Below, one piece after another: positions 46,507 to 57,147 of a stretch of DNA of 64,000 nucleotides (positions are counted from its first letter, which is position 1; each line of letters opens with the position of its first letter). The notes under the pieces were generated by a model, which worked only from the letters and a program-made list of their open reading frames with translations, made no database searches and was not told where the DNA came from. The stretch spans positions 1 to 64,000 of the forward strand of contig VGZJ01000002.1 in the NCBI GenBank assembly GCA_016872595.1, given 5' to 3'. This DNA comes from Planctomycetota bacterium. Lineage in GTDB: Bacteria; Planctomycetota; Planctomycetia; Gemmatales; Gemmataceae. Made by a program: the position numbers and the translations under genes.

Positions 46507-47827
46507 TCACCCCATGCGGGTCATCTTCACTTCGCCGCCGACGATGGTTGCCAGCGCGCGGCCCACGACCGGCGTGCCGTGGAACGGCGTGTTGCGGCTC
46601 TTCGACTTCGTTTCGTCCTTGCTGATCGTCCACTTGGCCTTTGGGTCGATCACGGTCACGTCCGCGGGGCGGCCCACTTGGAGCGTGCCGCGGTCGATGC
46701 CGAGCACGGCGGCCGGGTTGCACGTCATCTTTGCCAGCATCCGCGGCCACGTCAAATGGCCCGGCTCGATCAGGTGCGTCACGCACAGCGGCAGGAACGT
46801 TTCGAGGCCGAGGATGCCGTTCGGGGCTTGGTCGAACTCGCGCTCCTTCTTCTCCGGGGCGTGCGGGGCGTGGTCGGTCGCCAGTACGGTTAGTGTGTCG
46901 TCCTTCAGCCCTTCGAGGATCGCGAGCCGGTCGGCCTCGGTGCGCAGCGGGGGCGACATCTTGTAGTTGCTGTCGAACCGGCGCATCTCCTCGTCGGTGA
47001 GGATGAAGTGGTGCGGACACGCCTCGCCGCTGATCCAGAACGACGGCTTCCCCGACAGTTTCAGAACCTCCGCGCGCTTGCGGCCTTGGCGGATCAGATC
47101 GACGCCGCCCGCGGTGGAGACGTGCAGGATGTGGACCTTGCCGCCGGTCAGCTCCGCGAGGACGATGTCGCGATAGATCATGATGTCTTCGGCCACGCCC
47201 GGCATCCCGCGCAGGCCCAGCTGCGTGCTGACGAACCCCTCGTTCATCACGCCGCCCTGCGTGAGTTCGAGGATTTCGGCGTGTACGAGCACCGCCTTGT
47301 CGAACATCCTGCAGTACTCGAGCGCCCGCCGCATGATCTCCGCGGAGTACACCGGCGCGCCGTCGTCGGTGAACGCGACCGCCCCGCCCTCGACCAGCCC
47401 GCCGAGTTCGGCCAGTTCCTTGCCGTCGCGGTTCTTCGAGACCGCGCCGATGGGGAACACGTTGCAGAACCCCGCGCGCTCGGCCTGATGAATGACGAAC
47501 TCGACGGCCATGCGCGTATCAAGCGCCGGCTCGGTGTTGGGCATACACGCGACCGACGTGACCCCCCGCGACCGCGCACGCGGTGCCGGTTGCAATGGTC
47601 TCGTCCTCCTCGCGGCCCGGCTCGCGCAGGTGAACGTGCATGTCGATGAGGCCCGGCGACACGATGAGGCCGGTGCAGTCGAGTTCCTTCACGTCGCCGT
47701 TCACCCACGCCGGGCGCGCGCCGGTGCCCGCCACCTTGCCCTCGGCGAGCCACAGGTCGGTGACGGTATCGAAGTCGCGCGACGGGTCGATCACGCGGCC
47801 GTTGTGGAGCAGAATCGGGAGCGCCAT
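46507..47827 (-). CDS. pyrC: Dihydroorotase, split by an apparent frameshift near 47560-47570
   Basis: N-terminal MALPILLHNGRVIDPSRDFD..GLIDMHVHLREPGREEDETIATGTACAVAGG in one frame; GVTSVACMPNTEPALDT..EACPHHFILTDEE..LATDHAPHAPEKKEREFDQAPNGILGLET in another. Confidence 0.85.
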
Positions 47828-47855
47828 GAGTGCCGGGGGGAAGGAGTAAGAGTTT

Positions 47856-47960
47856 GATCCACAGATTACGCAGAGAGACACAGATTGAAAGGCAGAAGAG
47901 TAAGTCGTCGCGCGGTGTTCGCCGTCTTCAAGCTGTGTCCCTCTGCGTAACCTGTGGATC
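47856..47960. repeat. Inverted repeat, family 4 (GATCCACAGATTACGCAGAGAGACACAG)
   Basis: 47856-47883 / 47933-47960, 26/28 complementary. Confidence 0.9.
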
Positions 47961-48040
47961 GAATTCTTTACGGGTGGGCGCGAAGAAACGCCGGGTGCCG
48001 CACCGTTGCGGCACCCGGCGTCGAGTGTGTGCGAGCAACC

Positions 48041-48550
48041 TTAGCGGGCGCGCAGGCGGCTGAGGAAGCTGCCGCGGGTGCCCGTGGTCGTCGTGCCAGT
48101 GCCGATGCGCGAGCCACTGGTCGTGGTGCCACCGACTTGCACGATGGTGCCGTCGGTGGTGGTGTAGCGGCCGGCGGGCAGGGTGCCGGTGGCCGGGACG
48201 ACCTTGCCGCTGGTGGTGGTGCCGGCGGCCGGCTTCACCGGGGGCATCGGGGTCGGCGTGGTGCCGGGCATCGGCATCGGTGTGGCGACCGGGGGTGTCA
48301 CGACCGGGGCCGGGGTGTACGACGAGGTGGCGCGGCGACCGAACACCCCGTTACCGCTGCGGAGCCGGCTGAACAGCCCGCGGCGCGGGGCATCCGTGGT
48401 GCTGTAGTCTACGATCGGAGTGCCGGTGGCCGGGGTCGCTGCGGGCGTCGCCGGGGTCGCCGGCTTTGTGCCCGTGGTCGGCTTTTCGTCGGCGCTCACA
48501 ACCGACGCGCTCAGAACCGCGACCGCAACCGCCATCAGGAACCGCTTCAT
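48041..48550 (-). CDS. Secreted Thr/Pro-rich low-complexity protein
   Basis: Signal peptide MKRFLMAVAVAVLSASVVSA then TTGTKPATPATPAATPATG. Confidence 0.6.
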   Translation of the reverse strand: MKRFLMAVAVAVLSASVVSADEKPTTGTKPATPATPAATPATGTPIVDYSTTDAPRRGLFSRLRSGNGVFGRRATSSYTPAPVVTPPVATPMPMPGTTPTPMPPVKPAAGTTTSGKVVPATGTLPAGRYTTTDGTIVQVGGTTTSGSRIGTGTTTTGTRGSFLSRLRAR

Positions 48551-48681
48551 GATGCTTCCTCCTGAAACCCTCTGATTCCCGCACCGTCCGTCGGTCGGGC
48601 GATCAGGTGTGTCTAGTCTAGCGGCCCGAACCGGACACGGGAATAGTCCGGTTGTAAGGATTGTAAGGATTATTCGTGCGA

Positions 48682-49596
48682 TTAAGCAGCCTTGTTCAGT
48701 TCGCTCAGCACGGCCATTCGGACCGCGAGGCCAATAGTCACTTGATCGAGGATCGCGGAGTTCGGGCCGTCCGCCACGTCGGGCGAAATCTCCACCCCGC
48801 GGTTGATCGGGCCCGGCGCGAGCAGCAGAACATTCGGCTTCGCCTTCTTCATCCGGTCGCCGTCCACCCCGAACAGCAGCCGGTATTCGCGGATGGAGGG
48901 GAAAAGCCCGCTGCGCTGGCGCTCGAATTGGACGCGCAGCAGGTTCAGCACGTCGCACCGCGGCAGCACGTCGTCGAGCTTGTCCGCGATCTCGACGCCC
49001 ATCTCCGCCACATACGACGGTACGAGCGTGGTGGGGCCGCAGACGATCACCTTCGCGCCTAGCGTCGTGAGCGCGTGAATGTTGCTGCGCGCGACGCGGC
49101 TGTGCGCGATGTCGCCGATCAGCCCGACCGTCAGCCCGTCGAGCTTCTTCAGCTTCTTGCGAATGGTCAGGATGTCGAGCAGCGCTTGCGTGGGGTGTTC
49201 GTGCGCGCCGTCGCCGGCGTTCACGACGCGAACGTGCGGTTTCAGGTGCTTGGCGAGCATGTGCGGCGCGCCCGGTGACGAGTGCCGGACCACCACCATA
49301 TCGATGCCCATCGCCTCGATGTTCTTGGCGGTGTCGATGAACGTCTCGCCCTTCGACGTGCTGGACCCGCTAGGTGAGAAGTCGAGTACGTCCGCACCGA
49401 GCCGCCGCGCCGCGAGACCGAAACTCATGCGCGTTCGCGTGGACGGCTCGTAGAAGAGGTTGACGACGACTTTGCCCTTGAGGTCGTCGCGCTTGGGCAC
49501 GTCGCCGAACCCGACGCCGGCGAACCCTTCGGCCGCGTCGAGCAGGCGCGTGAGCTGCGCCGCTGTGAGGCCTTCCAGTCCTAGCAAGTGCTTCAT
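48682..49596 (-). CDS. pyrB: Aspartate carbamoyltransferase catalytic subunit
   Basis: [66 protein letters not shown]. Confidence 0.95.
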   Translation of the reverse strand: MKHLLGLEGLTAAQLTRLLDAAEGFAGVGFGDVPKRDDLKGKVVVNLFYEPSTRTRMSFGLAARRLGADVLDFSPSGSSTSKGETFIDTAKNIEAMGIDMVVVRHSSPGAPHMLAKHLKPHVRVVNAGDGAHEHPTQALLDILTIRKKLKKLDGLTVGLIGDIAHSRVARSNIHALTTLGAKVIVCGPTTLVPSYVAEMGVEIADKLDDVLPRCDVLNLLRVQFERQRSGLFPSIREYRLLFGVDGDRMKKAKPNVLLLAPGPINRGVEISPDVADGPNSAILDQVTIGLAVRMAVLSELNKAA

Positions 49597-49606
49597 GTTA
49601 TCCCCC

Positions 49607-49674
49607 GTCGAACCGCCGGCGTAAGCCGGTCGGGCGAGCCAAGCGACCCAGCCGGCTTCCGCCGGTGGTTCGAC
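49607..49674. repeat. Palindromic repeat between pyrB and the amidohydrolase gene
   Basis: 49607-49629 / 49652-49674, 21/23 complementary. Confidence 0.85.
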
Positions 49675-49678
49675 ATAC

Positions 49679-51232
49679 TTACTTCCTTTTCAACCCGCGG
49701 CCCGGTCGCGCGCTCGTGCGCTCGCCGCGGAGCAACACGGGCACACCGTTCACGAATACGCTATCGACACCGACCGCCAGTGCTTTCCCGTCGTCGTAGG
49801 TCGAACGGTCGGCGATGGTCGCGGGGTCGAAGATGACGACGTCAGCAGCCAGCCCTTCGCGGATCAGCCCTCGGTCCTTCAAGCTGTAGCGCCGGGCGAC
49901 GTGGTACGTACACTTCATCACGGCTTCTTCGAGTGGCCAGTCGCCGTTGCGGACGTGGTGGCCGATGTAGCGCGCGTAGCAGCCGGTGCCGCGCGGGTGC
50001 GGCTTGCCCCCAACGTAAATGCCGTCGCTGCCGCCCATCATTAGGAGATGGCGCATCAACTTCGGGATGTCCGACTCTTGGCGCTCCGCGAAGTGCCGCA
50101 CGACGCACCCCGCCGCGAGGTTCGTCGCCACGAGCAGATCGCAGGTGAAGTCGAGCATCGACTGGTTGCAGGCGTTGGCCGCGTCTGGCAGCGTCATGCC
50201 TTCGAGCTGGCGATACTTGTCGTGCGGCACGCTGGCGAGACGCAGCGTGTGGATGGGGAACCGCGGGTTGGCGAACGCCGGTTCCAGCTTCTTGCGGGTC
50301 GCGGGCAGCTTCAGGCGCTCGACGGTCGCCTCCACGCCGCCTTCGAGGAACTCCGGCGGGAGCGTAATCATCGCGACGATGGTGCTGCCGTACAGGTAGC
50401 AATACAGGTCGAAAGTCACGTCCACGCCGTCGGCGCGGGCCGCGTCGAGCAGCGGAATGGTCTGGTCGGCTAGGCAGTTGAAGTGCGACACATGGACGCC
50501 GCACCCGGCGCGCTTGCCGATGTTGAACACCTCTTGCAGCGCGGCCGGGGCCTTCTGGCCGTTGTAGCCGCGCATGTGCGTGACGTAGATGCCGCCGTAG
50601 GGGGCGATCTCTTCGCACAGGGCCGTTAGCTCGTCCTCGTCCGCGTACAGGCTTGGCACATAGTCGAGGCCGCTGGACAGGCCGACCGCGCCTTGCTCCA
50701 TGCCCTCGCGCACGAGCGCCTTCATCTTGGCGATCTCGCCGGGGTTGGGCCGGCGCGGGTCGAGGCCCATCACCTCCATGCGGACGTTGCCGTTGGGGAT
50801 CAGCGTGCAGGCGTTGATCGAGCACTGCCCGTCGAACTGCGAGAGGAACTTGGTGACGGTGCGCCAGTCGCGCCCCGGCAGCGGGAAGTTGCCGTTGAAC
50901 CCCGCCGTATAGCGCCGCATGTAAGCCATCGTGTCCGGCGACGCCGGCGCGAACGCCACCCCGTCTTGCCCGATCACGTGCGTCGTCACACCCTGCCGCA
51001 CGCCCTGTTCGTGAACCGGATCGGCTAGCAGCGCGAGGTCGCCGTGAACGTGCGCGTCAATGAACCCCGGGCACACGACGCGCCCCGCGGCGTCCACCGT
51101 CTGCTTCGCGCCGGCCTTGCCGAACCGCCCGACCGCAGTGATGCGGTCGCCGGTAATGCCGACATCGGCATGAAACCACGGCAGCCCGGAGCCGTCCACG
51201 ACGCGGCCGTTGCGGATGAGGGTATCGAACAT
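49679..51232 (-). CDS. D-aminoacylase / N-acyl-D-amino-acid deacylase-like amidohydrolase
   Basis: [73 protein letters not shown]. Confidence 0.9.
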   Translation of the reverse strand: MFDTLIRNGRVVDGSGLPWFHADVGITGDRITAVGRFGKAGAKQTVDAAGRVVCPGFIDAHVHGDLALLADPVHEQGVRQGVTTHVIGQDGVAFAPASPDTMAYMRRYTAGFNGNFPLPGRDWRTVTKFLSQFDGQCSINACTLIPNGNVRMEVMGLDPRRPNPGEIAKMKALVREGMEQGAVGLSSGLDYVPSLYADEDELTALCEEIAPYGGIYVTHMRGYNGQKAPAALQEVFNIGKRAGCGVHVSHFNCLADQTIPLLDAARADGVDVTFDLYCYLYGSTIVAMITLPPEFLEGGVEATVERLKLPATRKKLEPAFANPRFPIHTLRLASVPHDKYRQLEGMTLPDAANACNQSMLDFTCDLLVATNLAAGCVVRHFAERQESDIPKLMRHLLMMGGSDGIYVGGKPHPRGTGCYARYIGHHVRNGDWPLEEAVMKCTYHVARRYSLKDRGLIREGLAADVVIFDPATIADRSTYDDGKALAVGVDSVFVNGVPVLLRGERTSARPGRGLKRK

Positions 51233-51408
51233 GGATTCGCGCCGCGAGGAAGGAGTTGCGGAGCAGATTAGCAGTTCCGCAGCGCGGCTACCAGAGGAAG
51301 GGCTTCATGGTCGCCCCACTTGTCGCGCTCCGCGCGCGTCTGAGTGAGGATGCTTCGCCAGACCTCAATACCGCGACTACAGCGACCACAGTGGTGGCTA
51401 CGGCAAGC

Positions 51409-52074
51409 TTATCTGAGCAGGTATACGAATCGTCCATTCTTCAGCACGAACACCAAGATAGTCAGGTGCTTCCCGCTGATCTTGAGAGTTACGGTGCCGT
51501 TGTAGCATGTATCGATCTGGTCGGCGCCGATCATGACGTCTCCTTCCACCCACAAACGCTCTCCCTTTCTCACCACTTCTTGGGGATCACGCCCCCTTCC
51601 CAAATCTACACGCGCGACTGGGATACCGCGGTCTTCAAGTTCCTTCTTGACTGCTGCCTCCAATCGTCCCTTGCTGGAGAGCTGTGGAAGAATCCCTGAC
51701 ATCAACAACACTACGGCGAGAACGAGCGGCACCGACAGTGCGATCAGGATGAGGGCCCATACGGGCAACCTTGCCCGTTTGCGATGCCTGCCACGTTTGC
51801 GTGGTAGCCGCGGCGACGCATCATCTCTGGAATTGTGTCGATCGCGCGCTCGAGCCGGGCGTGGCGTGGGGGCCGGGGTATCCATATCTAACGGTGGCGG
51901 AAGCGGTGGTGGAAGACGTGGTGGAGCGGGCGGGGAAGGCGCAGGAGTTGGAGGCAGCGATGCCGGAATAGTGATCGGAGTATCGCATTTTGGGCAATCG
52001 AATGTTGTGCCCGCCCGGTCATCGCCAAGCGTCAGGCGTGTCTTGCAGTTCGGGCAGAGAATTACGATAGCCAT
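51409..52074 (-). CDS. Zinc-ribbon/proline-rich membrane protein
   Basis: MAIVILCPNCKTRLTLGDDRAGTTFDCPKCDTPITIP; proline-rich linker; TM VWALILIALSVPLVLAVVLLM. Confidence 0.8.
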   Translation of the reverse strand: MAIVILCPNCKTRLTLGDDRAGTTFDCPKCDTPITIPASLPPTPAPSPPAPPRLPPPLPPPLDMDTPAPTPRPARARDRHNSRDDASPRLPRKRGRHRKRARLPVWALILIALSVPLVLAVVLLMSGILPQLSSKGRLEAAVKKELEDRGIPVARVDLGRGRDPQEVVRKGERLWVEGDVMIGADQIDTCYNGTVTLKISGKHLTILVFVLKNGRFVYLLR

Positions 52075-52268
52075 TCGCGGCTCCGTATCGCAGGTTCCGA
52101 GTAGCCGCCCGGTGCTTCGCATAGCAACGCATGGCAACACACGGCAACTGGTCGATCAGGTACAGGTTCGCACAACCCCGATCCGAGTCAAGCCTTCAGC
52201 GCACCTTCACTCCGCGCGCCTCACTTCTTACTCCTTACTGCTGACCCCACGCTTGCCACGAGGTCGCC

Positions 52269-53597
52269 ATGTCCGCACCGTCGACGGTTCCGCACACGCG
52301 TATTCTGATCGGGCTGCTCGGCGGGGCGGTGCTCGGCTGCACGATCAACGCCCTCAAGGGCGAGGGCGTGATTAGCGGCGAGGTCGTCGCGGGCGTCGTG
52401 AAGTACGTCACCAAGCCCGTCGGCGACATCTTCCTGAACCTGCTGTTCATGGCGATCATCCCGCTGGTGTTCGCGTCGCTCGCGGTCGGCGTTACGCGGC
52501 TCGGCGGCGGGCAGAACGTCGGCCGCGTCGGGTTCAAGACCATCACCTACTTCCTCGTCACCACCGCGTGTGCCGCGGCCATCGGCCTTACGCTCGTGAA
52601 CGCCATCCGCCCCGGCGATCAGATTCGCGACAAGAAGGACGAGTTGCGCAAGGAGTACGAGAAGGAGGCCACGAAAAAACTCGAAAAGAAGGAGGGCGAC
52701 GAGGGCTTCGGCGTCAACACCTTCGTGAACATCGTGCCGCGGAACCCGCTCGAAGCGCTGCTCAAGAAGGACATGCTCGCGGTCATCTTCACGGCGCTCG
52801 TCGTGGGCATCGCGCTAACGCGGATGCAGCCCGACCGCGCGAAGCTGATGATCGAACTGCTCGAAGGCGTAAACTTCATCGCCGACTTCATCCTGCGCAT
52901 GGCGATGCGCGTGGCCCCGTATGCCGTGTTCTGCCTCATCTTCTCCACCACTGCGGCGCTGGGCTACAAGGTGCTCATCGCGCTCGCGGCGTTCGTGTTC
53001 ACCGTACTCGGCGGGCTGGCGATTCACCTGTGCATCGTGCTGCCGCTGTTGGTGAAGTTCCTCGGCGGCATGTCGCCAATCGAGTTCTTCCGGAAGAGCC
53101 GCGGGACGATGGTGACGGCGTTTAGCACAAGCTCATCGAGCGCGACACTGCCGACCGCGATGAAGTGCGCGGAGGAAGAACTGGGCGTGCCCGCGACGGT
53201 GTCGCGTTTCGTGCTGCCTCTGAGTGCGAGCATGAACCACAACGGCACGGCCCTTTTCGAGTCGGTCACCGTGCTGTTCCTCGCGCAAGCGTTTGGCATC
53301 GACCTCAGTCTGGGCCAACAACTCATCGTGCTGGTGCTGTGCATCCTGACCGCGACCGGCATGGCCGGCGTGCCGGGCGGGTCACTCCCGCTCATCGGCC
53401 TCATCCTGATGCAGGTCGGCGTCGAACCGGGCGCGATCGCGCTGGTGCTGGGCGTGGACCGCATCCTCGACATGTGCCGCACCACGGTGAACGTGACCGC
53501 CGACCTCACCACTGCGATCTACGTCGCGCGCAGCGAGCCGCAGTTGGAGGAACAGCCCGTCGCGAGCGCGCCGGGCGCAATGGAACCGCCAAAGTAG
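52269..53597 (+). CDS. Dicarboxylate/amino acid:cation symporter (DAACS family)
   Basis: NLLFMAIIPLVFASLAVGV; STSSSSATLPTAMKCAEEELGVPATVSRFVLPLSASMNHNGTALFE; VPGGSLPLIGLIL. Confidence 0.95.
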   Translation: MSAPSTVPHTRILIGLLGGAVLGCTINALKGEGVISGEVVAGVVKYVTKPVGDIFLNLLFMAIIPLVFASLAVGVTRLGGGQNVGRVGFKTITYFLVTTACAAAIGLTLVNAIRPGDQIRDKKDELRKEYEKEATKKLEKKEGDEGFGVNTFVNIVPRNPLEALLKKDMLAVIFTALVVGIALTRMQPDRAKLMIELLEGVNFIADFILRMAMRVAPYAVFCLIFSTTAALGYKVLIALAAFVFTVLGGLAIHLCIVLPLLVKFLGGMSPIEFFRKSRGTMVTAFSTSSSSATLPTAMKCAEEELGVPATVSRFVLPLSASMNHNGTALFESVTVLFLAQAFGIDLSLGQQLIVLVLCILTATGMAGVPGGSLPLIGLILMQVGVEPGAIALVLGVDRILDMCRTTVNVTADLTTAIYVARSEPQLEEQPVASAPGAMEPPK

Positions 53598-53653
53598 TTG
53601 ACAGAACGGCCGGGCGCGTTCAGCATGGAGTATTCGCCCACCTGAGCACGCCC

Positions 53654-55009
53654 GTGCCGGACCTTAGCGCCCCATTGCCGCCCGCCGAACGCGCGTCCGA
53701 TCCGAACCGGACGGACCTGTTGCTCGCGTCGAACACGTCGCCCGGCAACAGTGGCGTCGGCGCGCCGGACACCCTCACCAACGACGTCATCACCACCCCG
53801 GCCCCGGTCCTGCCGTCGCAGGTGGCCCGATACCTTGTCGAGCGCGAATTGGCTCACGGCGGCATGGGCGAGATCCTCGCGGCGCACGACCCGCTGATGG
53901 GCCGCGCCGTCGCGCTCAAGGTTCTGCTCGCGCAGCACCGCGACAAACCCAACTACCGTACGCGCCTACTCGATGAGGCCCGCATCACCGGGCGCTTGCA
54001 GCACCCCGGCACGGTCGCCGTGTACGACCTCGGCGAACTGCCCGACACGCGGCCGTTCTTCGCGATGACTCTCGTCGAGGGCGAAACGCTCGACGCCCAA
54101 CTCGCGGCGCGCAAGACCCCGGCCGAGAACCTGCCACACGTCCTGTCCGTGTTCGAGCGCGTGTGTCAGGCGCTCGCCTACGCGCACGCCCACGGCGTCA
54201 TTCACCGCGACATCAAACCGCTGAACGTGATGGTCGCGCCGTTCGGCGTGGTGAAGCTGATGGACTGGGGCGTCGCGTGCGAGGTGAACGGCGCGTGCAA
54301 GCCGTGTTCGTCCGACGCGCAAGAAGTGTTGGGCACTCCGGCGTACATGTCGCCGGAGCAGGCGCAGGGCGACCCGACGCGCGTGGACGAGCGCGCCGAC
54401 GTGTTCGGGCTGGGCGGCATCTTGTGCGCGATGCTTACCGGCGCGCCGCCGTACCCCGGCGACAGCACGCGCAAGGTGTTCTCCCGGGCCCAGCGCGCCG
54501 ACCTCGCTGAAGCCTACGCCCGGCTCGACGCGGCGGGCCGCGCCGGTGCCCCCGCGGACCTTGTCTCCCTTGCTAAGCGGTGCCTCGCGCCGCACCGCGA
54601 CACGCGCCCCCGCAACGCGCAGGAAGTTGCCGCGGCGCTCACGGCGTACATCGACTCCGACCTGCGCCGGGCCGAGCGCGACCTCGTGCGGTTCTTCGAG
54701 CTGTCCCCGGACCTGTTCTGCATCGCCGGGTTGGACGGGTACTTCCGCCGGGTGAACGGCAACTTCACCCGCGTGCTGGGCTATACGCCGGAACAACTGG
54801 TGTCGCGCCCGTTCGTTGAGTTCGTTCACCCCGACGACCGCGAGAGTACCGAGGCCGAGGCGGAGAAGCTGTCGCGCGGGCTACCGGTGGTACGGTTCCG
54901 CAACCGCTACCGCGACACCCGCGGCGCGTACCGCTGGTTTGAGTGGGAGGCCAAGTCGATCCCCGAAGAGGGGATCATCTTCGCGGTCGCGCGCGTGAGC
55001 CAAGAGTAG
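53654..55009 (+). CDS. Ser/Thr protein kinase with C-terminal PAS domain (start uncertain, possibly GTG at 53654)
   Basis: ELAHGGMGEILAAHDPLMGRAVALKVL; VIHRDIKPLNVMV; LMDWGVA; GTPAYMSPEQAQGD; PAS FFELSPDLFCIAGLDGYFRRVNGNFTRVLGYTPEQL. Confidence 0.85.
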   Translation: MPDLSAPLPPAERASDPNRTDLLLASNTSPGNSGVGAPDTLTNDVITTPAPVLPSQVARYLVERELAHGGMGEILAAHDPLMGRAVALKVLLAQHRDKPNYRTRLLDEARITGRLQHPGTVAVYDLGELPDTRPFFAMTLVEGETLDAQLAARKTPAENLPHVLSVFERVCQALAYAHAHGVIHRDIKPLNVMVAPFGVVKLMDWGVACEVNGACKPCSSDAQEVLGTPAYMSPEQAQGDPTRVDERADVFGLGGILCAMLTGAPPYPGDSTRKVFSRAQRADLAEAYARLDAAGRAGAPADLVSLAKRCLAPHRDTRPRNAQEVAAALTAYIDSDLRRAERDLVRFFELSPDLFCIAGLDGYFRRVNGNFTRVLGYTPEQLVSRPFVEFVHPDDRESTEAEAEKLSRGLPVVRFRNRYRDTRGAYRWFEWEAKSIPEEGIIFAVARVSQE

Positions 55010-55017
55010 GCAACTCG

Positions 55018-55082
55018 CTCCGCGAGTTGCCAGTTCGTATTGCCTAACGACCTCAGAAGTGGTCACTCGCTGAGCGAGTGAC
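55018..55082. terminator. Two short palindromes between convergent genes; possible bidirectional terminators
   Basis: ggcaactcgctccgcgagttgcc and ggtcactcgctgagcgagtgacc between the kinase (+) and UDG (-) 3' ends. Confidence 0.5.
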
Positions 55083-55626
55083 CGACATATTCGCGCAACT
55101 CGCGGAACACCTGCGCCAGCGCCGGTCCTTGGTAGTGCGCGTTCAGCCCGCTGGGGTTGGGTAGCACCCACAGGCGCGTTTCAGCGATGCGCTCCACCTG
55201 CAACCCGATGGCGGCCTTTGGGCGCGCGAACGCGGCGCGGTACGCGCCGATGCCCAGCACCGCGAGCAAGCGCGGCGCGAACCGCAGCACCTTCTCTTCC
55301 AGAACGCGCCCGCCGGCGACGAACTCGCGCGGCTTCAGCTCGTCCGCGGTCGCGGTGGCGCGTGCGACCACGTTCGTAACGCCCAACTTCAGCGGTAACA
55401 GTTCGAGTTCTTCGCTCGGATCGAACAGGCGCGGCGTGAACCCGGCGGCGAAGAGGGTTGGCCAGAAGCGGTTGCCCGGTCGCCCGAAGTGGTGGCCGAT
55501 GGCGGCCGTGTACAGGCCGGGGTTGATGCCGCAGAACAGCACGTCTAGCCCCGGCCCGAGCACGTCGGCCACGGTCTTGTTCTTCGCGGCCTTCAGTTGC
55601 GCCGCGGTCGGGCGCGGCGCGCTCAT
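55063..55626 (-). CDS. mug: Uracil-DNA glycosylase family (Mug-like)
   Basis: VLFCGINPGLYTAAIGHHFGRPGNRFWPTL; LGVTNVVARATATADEL; LWVLPNPSGLNAHY. Confidence 0.9.
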   Translation of the reverse strand: MSAPRPTAAQLKAAKNKTVADVLGPGLDVLFCGINPGLYTAAIGHHFGRPGNRFWPTLFAAGFTPRLFDPSEELELLPLKLGVTNVVARATATADELKPREFVAGGRVLEEKVLRFAPRLLAVLGIGAYRAAFARPKAAIGLQVERIAETRLWVLPNPSGLNAHYQGPALAQVFRELREYVGHSLSE

Positions 55627-56648
55627 GCTCGCGCCCGCCGCAGGCGGTCCAGCCATACCGCCGCGCGCTCCGCGGGAAGCGCTTCGACGAGTTCGACGTT
55701 CGAGCGCAGCGCGTCGTGGAAGTTGGCGAAGAAGTCGCTGCCCCAGTAGCGCGAGCCGAGCAGGTTCGGCCCGACGAGCAGCACCGGCGTGCCCTCGAAT
55801 GTCGGGATCTCGCGCGGCGACGCTTCCACCGGCACCCACGCGGCTAACACGTCGTTCGGTCCGGAAGCGTTGGCGTCGAGTCCGCCCCACGTAGCGAAGT
55901 GAAACCGCGCGTGATCGGGCATCAGTTGTTGCGGGGCGCGCTCACCGTGTGCCACCGCGACGAGGTCTGCGTCGCACGACTCGCGCGCGAGGTGCCCGCC
56001 GTCGATCAGGAGTGCTTGAAGCAGCGTGAACAGGTGGGCGCACGTCGCGATGGCTTCGAGCCGCACGCGGAAGCCTTTGCCCGCATGCGGCGCGAGCACG
56101 AGCAGTTCGAGGTCGTCGGTGAGAGCGAGTACGTCGGCCACGAACCGCGCTTCGCGGTGCGATGACGCCAGCGCCGCCACGTGTTCCGAAATCGCCGCGT
56201 CCGCGCGGAGCGCCTGACGGAACGAGGCGCGCCGGCAGATCGTCGTCATCGTCGCGAGCAGCAGGAATGTCAGCCCGACCGCGGCGCGGGCGGCGTCCGG
56301 GTCGGTGTCGAAATCCGCACCGCGCCGGGCCAGCGCGAGGTGCCTCGGCAGTTCGGCCAGCAGGTGCGGGAACAGAACCGCCGGGTCCGCGCCCCACTCC
56401 ACGAACGTGCCGCAGCACAGCGCGAGCGTCGCACCGCGAAACGGGTCGCTCGCGCGGATCATCGGCGCGACCGCGGCGAGGAGCGCGTCGAGGTCGGGGC
56501 GCGACCCGACGGTGTGCGCGAACTGCATGAGCGGCGCGAGCGGCGGCGAACCGAACAACTCGCCCGGTTCCGCGCGCAGGCAGTGCGCGGTCGCCGGCCG
56601 GTTCGCGTACCGGGCGAGTGCGTCGAGATGCAGAGCCAGATCGGACAC
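55623..56648 (-). CDS. Hypothetical protein, overlapping the mug start
   Basis: 341 aa ORF; 4-nt overlap with the downstream gene. Confidence 0.6.
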   Translation of the reverse strand: MSDLALHLDALARYANRPATAHCLRAEPGELFGSPPLAPLMQFAHTVGSRPDLDALLAAVAPMIRASDPFRGATLALCCGTFVEWGADPAVLFPHLLAELPRHLALARRGADFDTDPDAARAAVGLTFLLLATMTTICRRASFRQALRADAAISEHVAALASSHREARFVADVLALTDDLELLVLAPHAGKGFRVRLEAIATCAHLFTLLQALLIDGGHLARESCDADLVAVAHGERAPQQLMPDHARFHFATWGGLDANASGPNDVLAAWVPVEASPREIPTFEGTPVLLVGPNLLGSRYWGSDFFANFHDALRSNVELVEALPAERAAVWLDRLRRARA

Positions 56649-56651
56649 GGA

Positions 56652-57023
56652 TCACCTCCGCGCGAACCAGAACGCCCACGCGACGAATACGGCTTGGAAC
56701 GGCAGCCGCGCCCACAGGACGGCGTCCGGCACTTCAGGGAACAGATGCGCGTTCGTTGCCATGTACACGTTGGCCGGGAACACGGCGATCAACAGCGCGA
56801 TCAGCCCCCACGCCGCGGTGCGCCGCGCGCGCGGCACGAGCAACCCGACCCCGCCGAGTATCTCGAGCGCGCCGCTGAGCAGCACCAGTTCGTAGTGCCG
56901 CGACAGGTACGGCGGCATGATACGAACGTAGAAGCCGGGGTTCGCAAAGTGGTACGCACCGGTCCCGACGAACAGCGCCGCGAGCGAGTACCGCGCGGCG
57001 CACTTCAACGGCGATTCGGTCAC
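56652..57023 (-). CDS. DoxX-like membrane protein
   Basis: SLAALFVGTGAYHFANPGFYVRIMPPYL; LEILGGVGLLVPRARRTAAWGLIALLIAVFPANVYMA. Confidence 0.85.
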   Translation of the reverse strand: MTESPLKCAARYSLAALFVGTGAYHFANPGFYVRIMPPYLSRHYELVLLSGALEILGGVGLLVPRARRTAAWGLIALLIAVFPANVYMATNAHLFPEVPDAVLWARLPFQAVFVAWAFWFARR

Positions 57024-57147
57024 GGTTGGTCGGCTCCACTGGCTCGGGCGCTGCTGACAGAAGGGAATAATAGGCCGCGCGCGGTGCGTGAATCCTTCGC
57101 CACGGTTCCCACTCTAATTGTTCGATACTCTACCGAGGAGATCGACG

